Below the pieces are notes generated by a model. That model was given only the letters and a program-made list of their open reading frames with translations, was not told the origin of the DNA and did no database searches. DNA of 6,421 nucleotides from Lentisphaeria bacterium UBA1829 (GTDB lineage: Bacteria; Verrucomicrobiota; Lentisphaeria; Victivallales; UBA1829). The position numbers and the translations under genes were made by a program. Below are positions 1 to 5,869 of the stretch, in pieces. Position 1 is the stretch's first letter; each line of letters starts with the position of its first letter. The stretch covers positions 46,628 to 53,048 of the forward strand of contig DDJH01000195.1 in assembly GCA_002338895.1 (NCBI GenBank), given 5' to 3'.

Positions 1-78
1 TTTCTCACAGATCGCTCTGCCGATTCCGCGGGCGCCGCCGGTGACAAGCGCCACTCTTCCTTCCAGTTTCTTTCCCAT
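1..78 (-). CDS. fabG: 3-oxoacyl-[ACP] reductase FabG, N-terminal fragment (cut by window edge)
   Basis: Only the first 26 codons lie in the window. They encode the opening strand and nucleotide-binding turn of a short-chain dehydrogenase: after [15 protein letters not shown] comes ARGIGRAI, so the TGGxxxGIG glycine motif that binds NADP(H) is complete at residues 13-20. In the family FabG reduces the 3-keto group of acyl-ACP in each elongation cycle in the cytoplasm. The SDR family is large, but position 24 bases after the fabD stop makes FabG much the best call, since fabD-fabG is a common gene order. The ATG at 78-76 is preceded by a GGAAAGGA Shine-Dalgarno-like sequence at good distance. 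The catalytic Ser-Tyr-Lys residues lie outside the window and cannot be checked. Confidence 0.85.
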   Translation of the reverse strand, partial: MGKKLEGRVALVTGGARGIGRAICEK

Positions 79-102
79 TTCAAATCCTTTCCATTCGGTT
101 TG

Positions 103-1002
103 TTAGATCATTCCGGACACATTCAGAATTTCTTTGGAGGGATCAATCTTCCTGACAAATCCGGTCAGCACACTGCCGGGACCGAATTCGATGAATTTTT
201 CCGCGCCGAGTCCGATCAGGGTCCGCACGCACTCTTCCCATTTCACGCTTCCCGCAACCTGGCCGGCGAGATTTTCCCGGATCTTCTGGAGATCCGTTTC
301 CACTGCTCCGGTCAGATTCTGAACAACCGGATATTCCAATGCGGTCACATAGGTTTCCGCAAGCGGTCCGCGAAGCTGTTTCCCCGCCTCGCTCATCAGA
401 CGGGAGTGATATGCTCCGGCCACATTGAGCGGAAGAGCTCTCTTCACTCCTTTTTCCTTCAGGATGCCGCAGGCTTTCAGAACGCCGTCCTTGACTCCGC
501 TGATCACGATCTGCCCCGGGCAGTTGTAATTGGCAACATCGATTCCGCACTCCTCGCACACTTCCCGGATCACGGCGGGATCGCCGGCGATGATGGCCGC
601 CATTCCGCCCTGCGTGTTTTTGCAGGCCTCGTCCATCAGTTCCGCGCGCCGGGCCACCAGTTTCAAGCCGTTGGCAAACGTGAAAAATCCTGCGCAAGCC
701 AGAGCCGCGTATTCTCCGAGACTGAGTCCCGCACATCCGACGATCTCATCCGGATCCCCATCATATTTTTCCCGGTATGCCGCAAGACACGCCATGCTTG
801 TCGTATAGATTGCCGGCTGGCAGTATCTGCTTTCCGTCAGTTTTTCCGCAGGTCCGTTGAAGCAGATTTCGGAGATGCTCCATCCCAGCACGGTGTCGGC
901 TTCATTGTAAATTGCCGCAGCCGCATTGCTTTGTTCGTAGAGATCCTTGCCCATTCCGACGGCTTGAGCTCCCTGACCGGAAAAAATGTAAGCAGCTTTC
1001 AT
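103..1002 (-). CDS. fabD: Malonyl-CoA:ACP transacylase FabD
   Basis: Transfers malonyl from CoA to acyl carrier protein, supplying the extender unit for type II fatty acid synthesis in the cytoplasm. The 299-residue length is normal for the family. Visible landmarks are the N-terminal FSGQGAQ (residues 7-13), the nucleophile elbow GLSLGE at 92-97 with Ser94, the substrate-carboxylate arginine in VARRAELM (Arg119), the NCPGQIVISG block (160-169), catalytic His199 in GAYHS, and the C-terminal FGPGSVLTG block (273-281). The His of the usual GHSLGE is Leu here; that His is not the catalytic one, and Leu occurs in some anaerobe FabDs as far as I recall. The ATG at 1002-1000 has a GAAAGG ribosome site 8 bases upstream, and the stop is TAA. 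It is followed by fabG after 24 bases and preceded at 105 bases by a MarR-type gene in the same direction. Confidence 0.96.
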   Translation of the reverse strand: MKAAYIFSGQGAQAVGMGKDLYEQSNAAAAIYNEADTVLGWSISEICFNGPAEKLTESRYCQPAIYTTSMACLAAYREKYDGDPDEIVGCAGLSLGEYAALACAGFFTFANGLKLVARRAELMDEACKNTQGGMAAIIAGDPAVIREVCEECGIDVANYNCPGQIVISGVKDGVLKACGILKEKGVKRALPLNVAGAYHSRLMSEAGKQLRGPLAETYVTALEYPVVQNLTGAVETDLQKIRENLAGQVAGSVKWEECVRTLIGLGAEKFIEFGPGSVLTGFVRKIDPSKEILNVSGMI

Positions 1003-1107
1003 GTGTTATACCTTTCATAAAAAGAATATTGAAAAACTGAAATTTAATGTACCTCCTGTTTCCGGAAAATCAAGAGACCGTCCAAAAAAAGTGAAAAGAC
1101 GGGATCC
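1003..1107 (-). promoter_or_regulatory. fabD leader: candidate promoter, palindrome and orphan Shine-Dalgarno-like site
   Basis: This 105-base gap separates the MarR-type gene from fabD. Reading on the minus strand, TTGATT (1073-1068) could be a -35 and TACATT (1051-1046) a -10, spaced 16 bases; both are only partial matches to consensus. Between them is a perfect 10-base palindrome, TTTCCGGAAA (1059-1068), well placed to be an operator. An AGGAGGT (1057-1051) overlaps the end of the spacer but has no ATG, GTG or TTG at proper distance, so it is not a ribosome site for a visible gene. The actual fabD ribosome site is the GAAAGG just ahead of the ATG. Whether fabD has its own promoter here or is read through from the regulator gene is undecided. 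Confidence 0.3.
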
Positions 1108-1434
1108 TCAGAGCTCCTTCACTCTCTCCAGAAATGCATTCAGACGCGGAGTCGTTGTCAGACAAATGCTTCTGCGGTCCGTCTCCGACTGTATCCGTTC
1201 CAGAAAACCCCGCCGGCAGAGCGAATCAACCAGATTCGACGCCGTTCCCGCCGTGATTCCGAATTCCCGTGCCACTTCATTCAGCGAACAGCCGGGATGA
1301 CGGGAAATATAATAGCATACCGAAAGAATCCGAATCCCCGGATGGGTCATCAGCTTGATCCCGTTGCTGAGCAGAAACGCCTCCCACTCCCTGCACAGAG
1401 TCTGATAAATATCGAAAAACTGATCGCTTTTCAT
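1108..1434 (-). CDS. Compact MarR-family winged-helix transcriptional regulator
   Basis: A 108-residue DNA-binding protein. The winged helix is clear: NEVAREFGI (52-60) then TAGTASNLVDSLCRRGFLER (61-80) form the helix-turn-helix, and the wing follows with TDRRSICLTT (85-94), matching the family's DxRxxxLxLT pattern. MarR proteins are usually about 140-150 residues; here the protein stops about 14 residues after the wing, so most of the C-terminal dimerisation helices are missing. An upstream ATG at 1473 would add 13 residues, but the strong AGGAGGA site (1451-1445) lies inside that extension, 11 bases before the ATG at 1434-1432, so I chose the latter. It lies directly upstream of fabD-fabG in the same direction, suggesting a FabT-like control of fatty-acid genes; this is inference from position. 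The ligand is unknown. Stop is TGA. Confidence 0.8.
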   Translation of the reverse strand: MKSDQFFDIYQTLCREWEAFLLSNGIKLMTHPGIRILSVCYYISRHPGCSLNEVAREFGITAGTASNLVDSLCRRGFLERIQSETDRRSICLTTTPRLNAFLERVKEL

Positions 1435-1444
1435 CGTCTGTGAT

Positions 1445-1451
1445 TCCTCCT
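1445..1451 (-). promoter_or_regulatory. Ribosome binding site that decides the start of the compact MarR gene
   Basis: AGGAGGA on the minus strand, with its GGAGG core at 1450-1446, 11 bases before the ATG at 1434. It falls inside the longer frame that would begin at 1473, which argues that the longer frame is not the real protein. Confidence 0.65.
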
Positions 1452-1506
1452 CTTTCCGTCGTGCCGGACTCAACGGTTTCTTTCTGAAAGAGCAAATATT
1501 CCGGTG

Positions 1507-1546
1507 ATTCTCTAAATTAGTTCTATTGCGAACAATTTAATATACT
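1507..1546. promoter_or_regulatory. Candidate operator and leftward promoter between the divergent MarR genes
   Basis: An imperfect inverted repeat spans 1514-1538: AAATTaGTTC, a six-base spacer TATTGC, then GAACAATTT. The arms pair perfectly apart from one extra A in the left arm. The spacing and AT-rich arms resemble MarR-family operators. The right arm overlaps a possible leftward -35 (TTGTTC, 1535-1530), with a weak -10 (GAGAAT, 1512-1507) 17 bases on, which would start the compact MarR transcript about 66 bases ahead of its ATG. A rightward -10-like TATACT (1541-1546) adjoins the repeat but lacks a convincing -35. The repeat is seen in the sequence; its role is inferred, and which of the two regulators would bind it is open. 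Confidence 0.4.
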
Positions 1547-1594
1547 TCATTTTTAAGAAAAAGCAAGGGAAAAATAAAAAATGGAAGAGCCGGA

Positions 1595-1624
1595 TTGCAA
1601 AACTCTTCAGAAAGTCTATATTAT
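1595..1624 (+). promoter_or_regulatory. Candidate promoter of the rightward MarR gene
   Basis: TTGCAA (1595-1600) and TATATT (1617-1622) are spaced 16 bases; TATTAT (1619-1624) at 18 bases is an alternative -10. Transcription would start near 1630, giving a leader of roughly 30 bases that contains the AAGGAG ribosome site at 1652-1657, six bases before the ATG at 1664. This is a reasonable sigma-70-type match, unconfirmed. The stretch 1547-1594 between this and the inverted repeat is A-rich and shows nothing further that I can support. Confidence 0.45.
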
Positions 1625-1663
1625 TTCCACACAAACCCCCTCCGCAAAACGAAGGAGAGTCTT

Positions 1664-2101
1664 ATGCGGAATCTGACACAGGCCATCTATATCATCTGCC
1701 GCTGCACCCATATATTCTATGCCCGCGAATTGAAAAAACTTCATCTTACCATGGGGCAGTTTCCGTTCCTGATGGAGATTGTGGATAACGACGGCATTTC
1801 GTAGGAAAAACTCTCTTCTCAGCTCAAAATCAGTAAAAGCACCACCGCCGTGATCGTCCGTCAGCTTCTGGAATCCGGCCTGATTACCCGGAAACCGGAT
1901 GAAAAGGACCGGCGGAATTTTCATCTGCATGCAACAGAAAAAGCACGAAATCTCATTCCCGGTATTGAAAAAATCATCGACCTCTGTCACTCAACCATTC
2001 TGCAGGATTTGACGGACGACGAACAGAATCAGTTTGTCGATCTCCTCCGGAAAGTTCGGAACCGGACGGAAATCTCTTTCACAAAGCGGAAGAAATCGTA
2101 A
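1664..2101 (+). pseudogene. MarR-family regulator interrupted by an in-frame amber codon
   Basis: If the TAG at 1802-1804 (codon 47) is ignored, this is a 145-residue MarR protein of typical length. It has the N-terminal dimerisation helix, LTMGQFPFLMEIVDNDGIS (28-46), the interrupted position, then EKLSSQL, the recognition helix region KSTTAVIVRQLLESGLITRK, the wing with DEKDRRNFHL and the C-terminal helices ending at a TAA stop. Family members usually read GISQEEL here, so the amber replaces a conserved Gln and is one C-to-T change from CAG. The start is ATG at 1664, six bases after GGAG; the frame extends upstream to 1595 but without such a site. A GTG at 1850 could restart translation only inside the helix-turn-helix, so no working DNA-binding domain would result. 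Downstream codons look undecayed. Inactivation by a recent mutation is the simplest view; read-through or a sequence error is possible. Confidence 0.75.
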
Positions 2102-2108
2102 TTCCCCG

Positions 2109-2708
2109 TCAGATCTCTTTTCCCAGAAGAAGTGCCAATGCCACATTGGCCTCCTGCGCGGCTGCGATGCCGACCCGGGGAGAGTGCGGGGCAAGCTCTT
2201 CTCCGATTCCCGATTTCAGATCGCCGGTCAGATACAGATTCTCTCCCGCTTTTCGAACCTGCATTGCGTTGGTGTTTCCCCATCCCGCCAGACCGCTGGA
2301 CGCGATCACCGGCCGCCCGAGCGGAAGAAGCTCGTGAACAAACAGAAATTTCGACTCCACCGAATCGAATGCTTCGAGAAACAGGTCGCATCCGTCAAAC
2401 AGACGATGAATGTTTTCCTTCGTCACCCGGACCTGATGCAGTTCCAGATGAAGATCCGGATTGATCCGCCAGAGATTTTCCGCCAGAGCCTCCGTTTTGA
2501 ATTTTCCAATCTGATCACGAAAGAAAAACTGACGGTTCAAATTTCCTTCCGAAACCGTATCGAAATCCGCAATGACAAGATGTTCGATTCCTGCGCGGAC
2601 CAGATGAGCGGCCGCATTGGAACCGAGTCCGCCGGCTCCTCCGATTCCGATTTTCACGTTTTGCAGCCGATCCGTTTCCTCCCGGGTCAAATAGGAATTC
2701 ACCTGCAT
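2109..2708 (-). CDS. thiF: ThiF-family ThiS adenylyltransferase (short type)
   Basis: An E1-like enzyme that in the family uses ATP to adenylate the C-terminal glycine of the sulfur carrier ThiS before thiocarboxylate formation. At 199 residues it is of the short ThiF type found in Clostridia and other anaerobes, without the zinc-binding CxxC pairs of the longer E. coli type. The nucleotide-binding GIGGAGGLGS (21-30), acidic IADFD (46-50), NLNRQ (56-60) with Arg59, Lys71 and Asp115 in LEAFD are all in place, so the ATP site looks intact. The C-terminal PRVGIAAAQEANVAL (177-191) is also typical. The ATG at 2708-2706 lies 4 bases after the thiS stop. Its ribosome site is formed by the last glycine codons of thiS. 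It ends only 7 bases from the convergent MarR gene, so thiG and thiH do not follow. Confidence 0.9.
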   Translation of the reverse strand: MQVNSYLTREETDRLQNVKIGIGGAGGLGSNAAAHLVRAGIEHLVIADFDTVSEGNLNRQFFFRDQIGKFKTEALAENLWRINPDLHLELHQVRVTKENIHRLFDGCDLFLEAFDSVESKFLFVHELLPLGRPVIASSGLAGWGNTNAMQVRKAGENLYLTGDLKSGIGEELAPHSPRVGIAAAQEANVALALLLGKEI

Positions 2709-2712
2709 GACA

Positions 2713-2916
2713 TCATCCTCCCCCGACCAGGGAAAATGCGTTCAGCTTGTCCCCTTCCTTCAGCACAATCTCTTCCAGATCGGCATCCGGAGCGAGAATT
2801 TCCCCGTTCAGCTCCAGAATCAGATTGGATGAACCGATCCCTTCCGCACGGAAAAATGCGGCAATGCTCTCTTTCTCTCTGCACGATTTCTCTTTTCCGT
2901 TGAATTGAATGGTCAT
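2713..2916 (-). CDS. thiS: Sulfur carrier protein ThiS
   Basis: A 67-residue ubiquitin-like sulfur carrier. The N-terminal strand MTIQFNGKE, the central LILELNGEILAP (32-43), the acidic LEEIVLKEGDKL (47-58) and the C-terminal FSLVGGG fit ThiS in length and order. The terminal Gly-Gly is the site that ThiF adenylates and that carries sulfur as a thiocarboxylate, normally for the thiazole of thiamin. The ATG at 2916-2914 overlaps the TGA of the dehydrogenase gene as ATGA, and GGAAAGGGG lies just ahead. A longer open frame reaches into the dehydrogenase gene but is out of frame with it and unlikely to be used. Next to thiF the call is firm. The target pathway is less so, as no thiG or thiH is visible. 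Confidence 0.92.
   Translation of the reverse strand: MTIQFNGKEKSCREKESIAAFFRAEGIGSSNLILELNGEILAPDADLEEIVLKEGDKLNAFSLVGGG
2716..2724 (-). promoter_or_regulatory. thiF ribosome binding site inside the ThiS glycine tail codons
   Basis: The codons GGG GGA GGA that encode the essential glycine tail of ThiS also provide a strong GGAGG ribosome site (2721-2717), 8 bases before the thiF ATG. Translation of thiF is therefore likely coupled to complete translation of thiS. Confidence 0.65.
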
Positions 2917-3872
2917 GCAATCCCCTTTCCGTTCACCACATGGATGGGTTTTCCGTTCAGAAACGCCCGGATGTTTTCGAGCGCGCAGGTCATCAGCCGT
3001 TTCCGTGCCGCCTCCGTTGCCCATGCAATATGGGGCGTGATGCGGCAGTTCGGAAGATGCAGAAGCGGATGATCCGCCGGCGGCGGTTCCTGACAGAGCA
3101 CATCGAGTCCCGCGCTTCGGATCGTTCCATTGCGCAAAGCCTCCGCCAGAGCCTCTTCCTCCACAAGTCCGCCGCGGGCGGTATTGATCAGAATCGCGCT
3201 TTTCTTCATTTTTACAAACGCCGCGCGGTTCATCATTCCGGTATTTTCCCTGGTCAGCGGGCAATGGAGGGAAACGACATCCGAGGTCCGGAGAAGCTCA
3301 TCGAACGAAACCGCCGCAACCTCCGGAAGATCAATTTTCGACGGCGTCCGCGTAAAGGTCTGAACCTTCATTCCGAATCCGAGCGCCGACCGGGCGACAC
3401 ATCGACCGATTTCACCGAATCCGACAATTCCCATCACCAGACCCGTCAATTCAATCTGCGGTGTCAGACAATACGAAAAATCCTCTGCTCTGCTCCAGTC
3501 GCTTTCCGCATGTTTCTCCACCTCCCTGCAGAGATTGAGAAGATGCGCAAACACCAGCTGAGCCACACTCTGCTTACTGTAAGCAGGCACATTGGTCACC
3601 ACGATTCCCGCCTTCCGTGCCGCTTCCGTATTCACCACATTCCATCCGGTTGCGAGCACGCCGATGTACCGCAGTTTCGGCAGAGAAGCGAGAATTTCCG
3701 CATCCAGAACCGTCTTATTGGTCAGAACCAGTTCGGAATCCTTTGCCCGTTCCACCGTCTGTTCCCGCGTCGTCCGGTCGAACACCTGATACTCCCCGAA
3801 TTCCGCAAGGGACGCATACGGCACCGTTTCATCGTAATTTGCGGCATATCCGTCCAGAACCGTCAGTTTCAT
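2913..3872 (-). CDS. D-2-hydroxyacid dehydrogenase, glycerate dehydrogenase / hydroxypyruvate reductase type
   Basis: A 319-residue cytoplasmic oxidoreductase of the D-isomer 2-hydroxyacid dehydrogenase family, usual length about 310-330. The nucleotide-binding GFGEIG is at 151-156. The catalytic residues are all present: Arg233 in NTARGG, Glu262 in LCQEPP and His281 in TPHIAWAT. The TPHIAWAT block followed by EAARKRLM resembles hydroxypyruvate reductases (HprA), so the likely reaction is reduction of hydroxypyruvate to D-glycerate or a related 2-keto acid; substrate is inferred. After the second strand the sequence is TFTRTPSK, with Arg-Thr where NAD-specific members have an acidic residue, hinting at NADPH use. 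ATG at 3872-3870 follows the SGNH gene by 33 bases with GGAAAAG ahead; the TGA overlaps the thiS start as ATGA. Confidence 0.88.
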   Translation of the reverse strand: MKLTVLDGYAANYDETVPYASLAEFGEYQVFDRTTREQTVERAKDSELVLTNKTVLDAEILASLPKLRYIGVLATGWNVVNTEAARKAGIVVTNVPAYSKQSVAQLVFAHLLNLCREVEKHAESDWSRAEDFSYCLTPQIELTGLVMGIVGFGEIGRCVARSALGFGMKVQTFTRTPSKIDLPEVAAVSFDELLRTSDVVSLHCPLTRENTGMMNRAAFVKMKKSAILINTARGGLVEEEALAEALRNGTIRSAGLDVLCQEPPPADHPLLHLPNCRITPHIAWATEAARKRLMTCALENIRAFLNGKPIHVVNGKGIA

Positions 3873-3905
3873 CTTATTTCTTTTCCGTCTGTTTTTCCGT
3901 TTTGT

Positions 3906-4898
3906 TCAGATCAGCTGTTCGGCGAGACGTTCCGCCATCTGTTCGATTCCCGCATCGCGCGGATGCAGATGATCCGCCTCGTAGAGTGCAGGATCATGAT
4001 CCACCAGAGCGTCTCCGTCGATCACGCGGAGAAACGGATCCCCGCTTTCCGCCGCAACCGACTCCATCACCTCCCGGAACTCCTGCAGAGAATGGCGGGC
4101 ATCCGGCGCCTTGAATTTCGGTGAAATCCATGCCGGAGTCAGCAGCACCAGCGGAGTCTTCGGCTGAAACGCCCGGAAATCATGAAGAAACTTGATCAGA
4201 TTCGTCCGGAATTTACCCGGCAGCATCCCTTCTCTCCAGTCGTTTGCTCCGATGGAAACCAGCAGCCGGTTCATCTCCATTGCACCAAGCACCTTTGCCG
4301 CACCGGGATTGAGTCCGATTCCGGCAATTCCCACATTGACCATCTCACATTCCAGAAACTCTCCGGTCAGATACGGCAACGTCCGGTCGATCCGGGAAGC
4401 GCAGAACCCGTGAACGATCGAATCGCCGAAAAACACCATTTTCTCCGCCGGACGCGCCTTCGGTTCTTCGAATGACGCATCGCAATCCGCATGAAGCGCA
4501 TGAATCTCCACAATATCCCCATACGGGAGAACGATCTCATAATCGTGCCAGAGTCCGTCTGCGGGAAGGCGCACAGTGACCGGTTCATTTTTACAACCGT
4601 CCCGTCTGGATCTCTCGAAGGTCTGCTTTTCGCCGGATCTCCCGTCCACCAGATACACCCCCACTCCGTTCTGCATCCGTTTCGGATTGACCCGTTCCTT
4701 ATACAGCAGATCCACCGTCAGATGCCGGGAATCGGTCCGGAAACGCATTCTTGCTCCGGGCGAATCCAGATGGTATTTTTTCTCATCCGCCGGAAGCCGG
4801 GAGAATCCGACCCGCTGACCGCACTGGATTTTATTCTGATAATCGGAATAGAAAATCCGCGCATCCGATGCCGGAATCTCAATGGAACCGTCCGCCAT
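3906..4898 (-). CDS. Two-domain SGNH/GDSL hydrolase (probable esterase)
   Basis: 330 residues. The C-terminal half is an SGNH hydrolase: VFFGDSIVHGF (155-165) carries nucleophile Ser160, NVGIAGIG (188-195) the block II glycine, IGAND (216-220) the oxyanion Asn219, and ADHLHP (308-313) the Asp309/His312 pair. All four blocks are present, so it should be active. Residues 1-150 form a separate N-terminal domain rich in predicted strands, comparable in layout to SGNH carbohydrate esterases and SsfX3-like proteins that carry a beta-sandwich before the catalytic domain; that comparison is from memory. There is no signal peptide, so it probably acts in the cytoplasm, perhaps removing acyl groups from a sugar or other small molecule. 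The substrate is unknown. ATG at 4898-4896 lies 8 bases after the permease stop, with a weak GAGAAAAG site; stop is TGA. Confidence 0.85.
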   Translation of the reverse strand: MADGSIEIPASDARIFYSDYQNKIQCGQRVGFSRLPADEKKYHLDSPGARMRFRTDSRHLTVDLLYKERVNPKRMQNGVGVYLVDGRSGEKQTFERSRRDGCKNEPVTVRLPADGLWHDYEIVLPYGDIVEIHALHADCDASFEEPKARPAEKMVFFGDSIVHGFCASRIDRTLPYLTGEFLECEMVNVGIAGIGLNPGAAKVLGAMEMNRLLVSIGANDWREGMLPGKFRTNLIKFLHDFRAFQPKTPLVLLTPAWISPKFKAPDARHSLQEFREVMESVAAESGDPFLRVIDGDALVDHDPALYEADHLHPRDAGIEQMAERLAEQLI

Positions 4899-4906
4899 GG
4901 CTTTTC

Positions 4907-5869
4907 TCAGTTGATCGCGTCTTTTGCCACTTCCCGGTCATGGAACAGCGCCATTGCCCAGACAGCCCAGAATCCGCCGTAGATCACGCTGTACAGCAGC
5001 GCCCATCCGAGATAGCGCAGCGGAATATGCGTATGAGCCGCCAGCGCATCCGCCATCCAGAAATACTGCCAGTTCGGAAGAACAGCGGAAAACAACTCTC
5101 CCATCCATCCACCTCCCAGCAGATGGGTTGAAACATACTTTGAGATCAATCCCAGGAAGAACAGAATGGAACATGTCGTCAGATTGGCAACAATTCCGCA
5201 CCGGGTTGCCAGCGCCGCCGAGATGGCCCCCATCAGCCAGATTGCGGGAAACAGCTGGGAGATCGCCGTAACGAACTGAAGCGGCGGGATGAATCCCTCA
5301 TCATCCGGCGCTCCGCAAACCAGATACAGCAGAATCGCATAGACCGGCAGCACCGCCGCCAGCAGAAACGTGATCGACGAGGAAAACGACAGATTTTTGA
5401 GATAGTTCAAAATCGCCGCCATCACCGCGCAGAGCGCGATCAGACCGTAATAAAATCCCATCGCACCGAAATCCAGGCGGAACTGATCCTTTGCGATCAT
5501 CACCGCCACGAACGAGGAGCAGATCATCACAAATGTAAACACGGTCAGCGCCATGGTCACTCCGAGAATTTTTGCCACGATGAACGTATAGCGCGGCACC
5601 GGTTTGGAGAGCAGCAGAAGCACCGTTCCGTTGCGCATCTCCCGCGTGATGGTGTGACTGGAACAGAGTGCGGCAACGATCAGCCCCAGCACCATCGTCG
5701 TGGCCATGGAACTGTCCACCACCAGTTTGATCTGTTCGCGGAACACGAACATTGCGAACATCGGCAGAATGCAGATCAGCGCCAGTCCGACCAGCATCAG
5801 CAGGAAAAAGATCGGCTCCCGCACGCACTCCTTGAACGTATTGACCGTGAGACGATAGAAAATATTCAT
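4907..5869 (-). CDS. ABC-2 type transporter permease (NosY-like)
   Basis: A 320-residue inner-membrane protein with about seven or eight hydrophobic segments, near residues 21-43, 57-71, 97-126, 136-156, 165-185, 204-224, 229-245 and 286-309. The stretch from TREMRNGTVLLLLSKPVPRY (75-94) onward is the characteristic cytoplasmic segment of ABC-2 permeases, where the coupling helix is followed by FIVAKILG. In this family the permease pairs with a separate ATPase for export or envelope maintenance. No ATPase gene is visible; one would be expected upstream, beyond 6421. ATG at 5869-5867 overlaps the stop of the preceding secreted-protein gene as ATGA. Its GGAGG ribosome site sits in the last codons of that gene, four bases from the ATG, so the two are translationally coupled. 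Substrate is unknown. Confidence 0.85.
   Translation of the reverse strand: MNIFYRLTVNTFKECVREPIFFLLMLVGLALICILPMFAMFVFREQIKLVVDSSMATTMVLGLIVAALCSSHTITREMRNGTVLLLLSKPVPRYTFIVAKILGVTMALTVFTFVMICSSFVAVMIAKDQFRLDFGAMGFYYGLIALCAVMAAILNYLKNLSFSSSITFLLAAVLPVYAILLYLVCGAPDDEGFIPPLQFVTAISQLFPAIWLMGAISAALATRCGIVANLTTCSILFFLGLISKYVSTHLLGGGWMGELFSAVLPNWQYFWMADALAAHTHIPLRYLGWALLYSVIYGGFWAVWAMALFHDREVAKDAIN

Noticed and set aside
100..1020. A 306-codon open frame on the plus strand opposite fabD
   Set aside because: It lies wholly antisense to a clear FabD, its product resembles nothing I know, and it has no ribosome site. It arises from the codon bias of the real gene.
1080..1115. Intrinsic terminator after the compact MarR gene, suggested by a run of seven T on the minus strand
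   Set aside because: The run at 1091-1085 is not preceded by a convincing GC-rich stem.
1850..2101. A separate 83-residue gene starting at GTG 1850
   Set aside because: It is in the same frame as the preceding MarR half and begins inside the helix-turn-helix. It is the downstream part of the amber-interrupted gene, not an independent gene.
2050..2130. A shared terminator between the convergent MarR gene and thiF
   Set aside because: Only 7 bases separate the stop codons. I could find no stem of useful length followed by a T-run on either strand.
2034..2903. A 289-codon open frame on the plus strand opposite thiF and thiS
   Set aside because: It overlaps the end of the MarR gene and is antisense to two confident genes. 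Its composition is shadow-like and no motif is visible.
2917..3264. Upstream extension of the thiS frame into the dehydrogenase gene
   Set aside because: The extension is out of frame with the dehydrogenase and unlike any protein family, while the ATG at 2916 has a good ribosome site and gives the normal ThiS length.
2940..4124. A 394-codon open frame on the plus strand across the dehydrogenase and SGNH genes
   Set aside because: It crosses two well-supported minus-strand genes and the gap between them, and its His/Arg/Ser-rich translation is typical of an antisense shadow.
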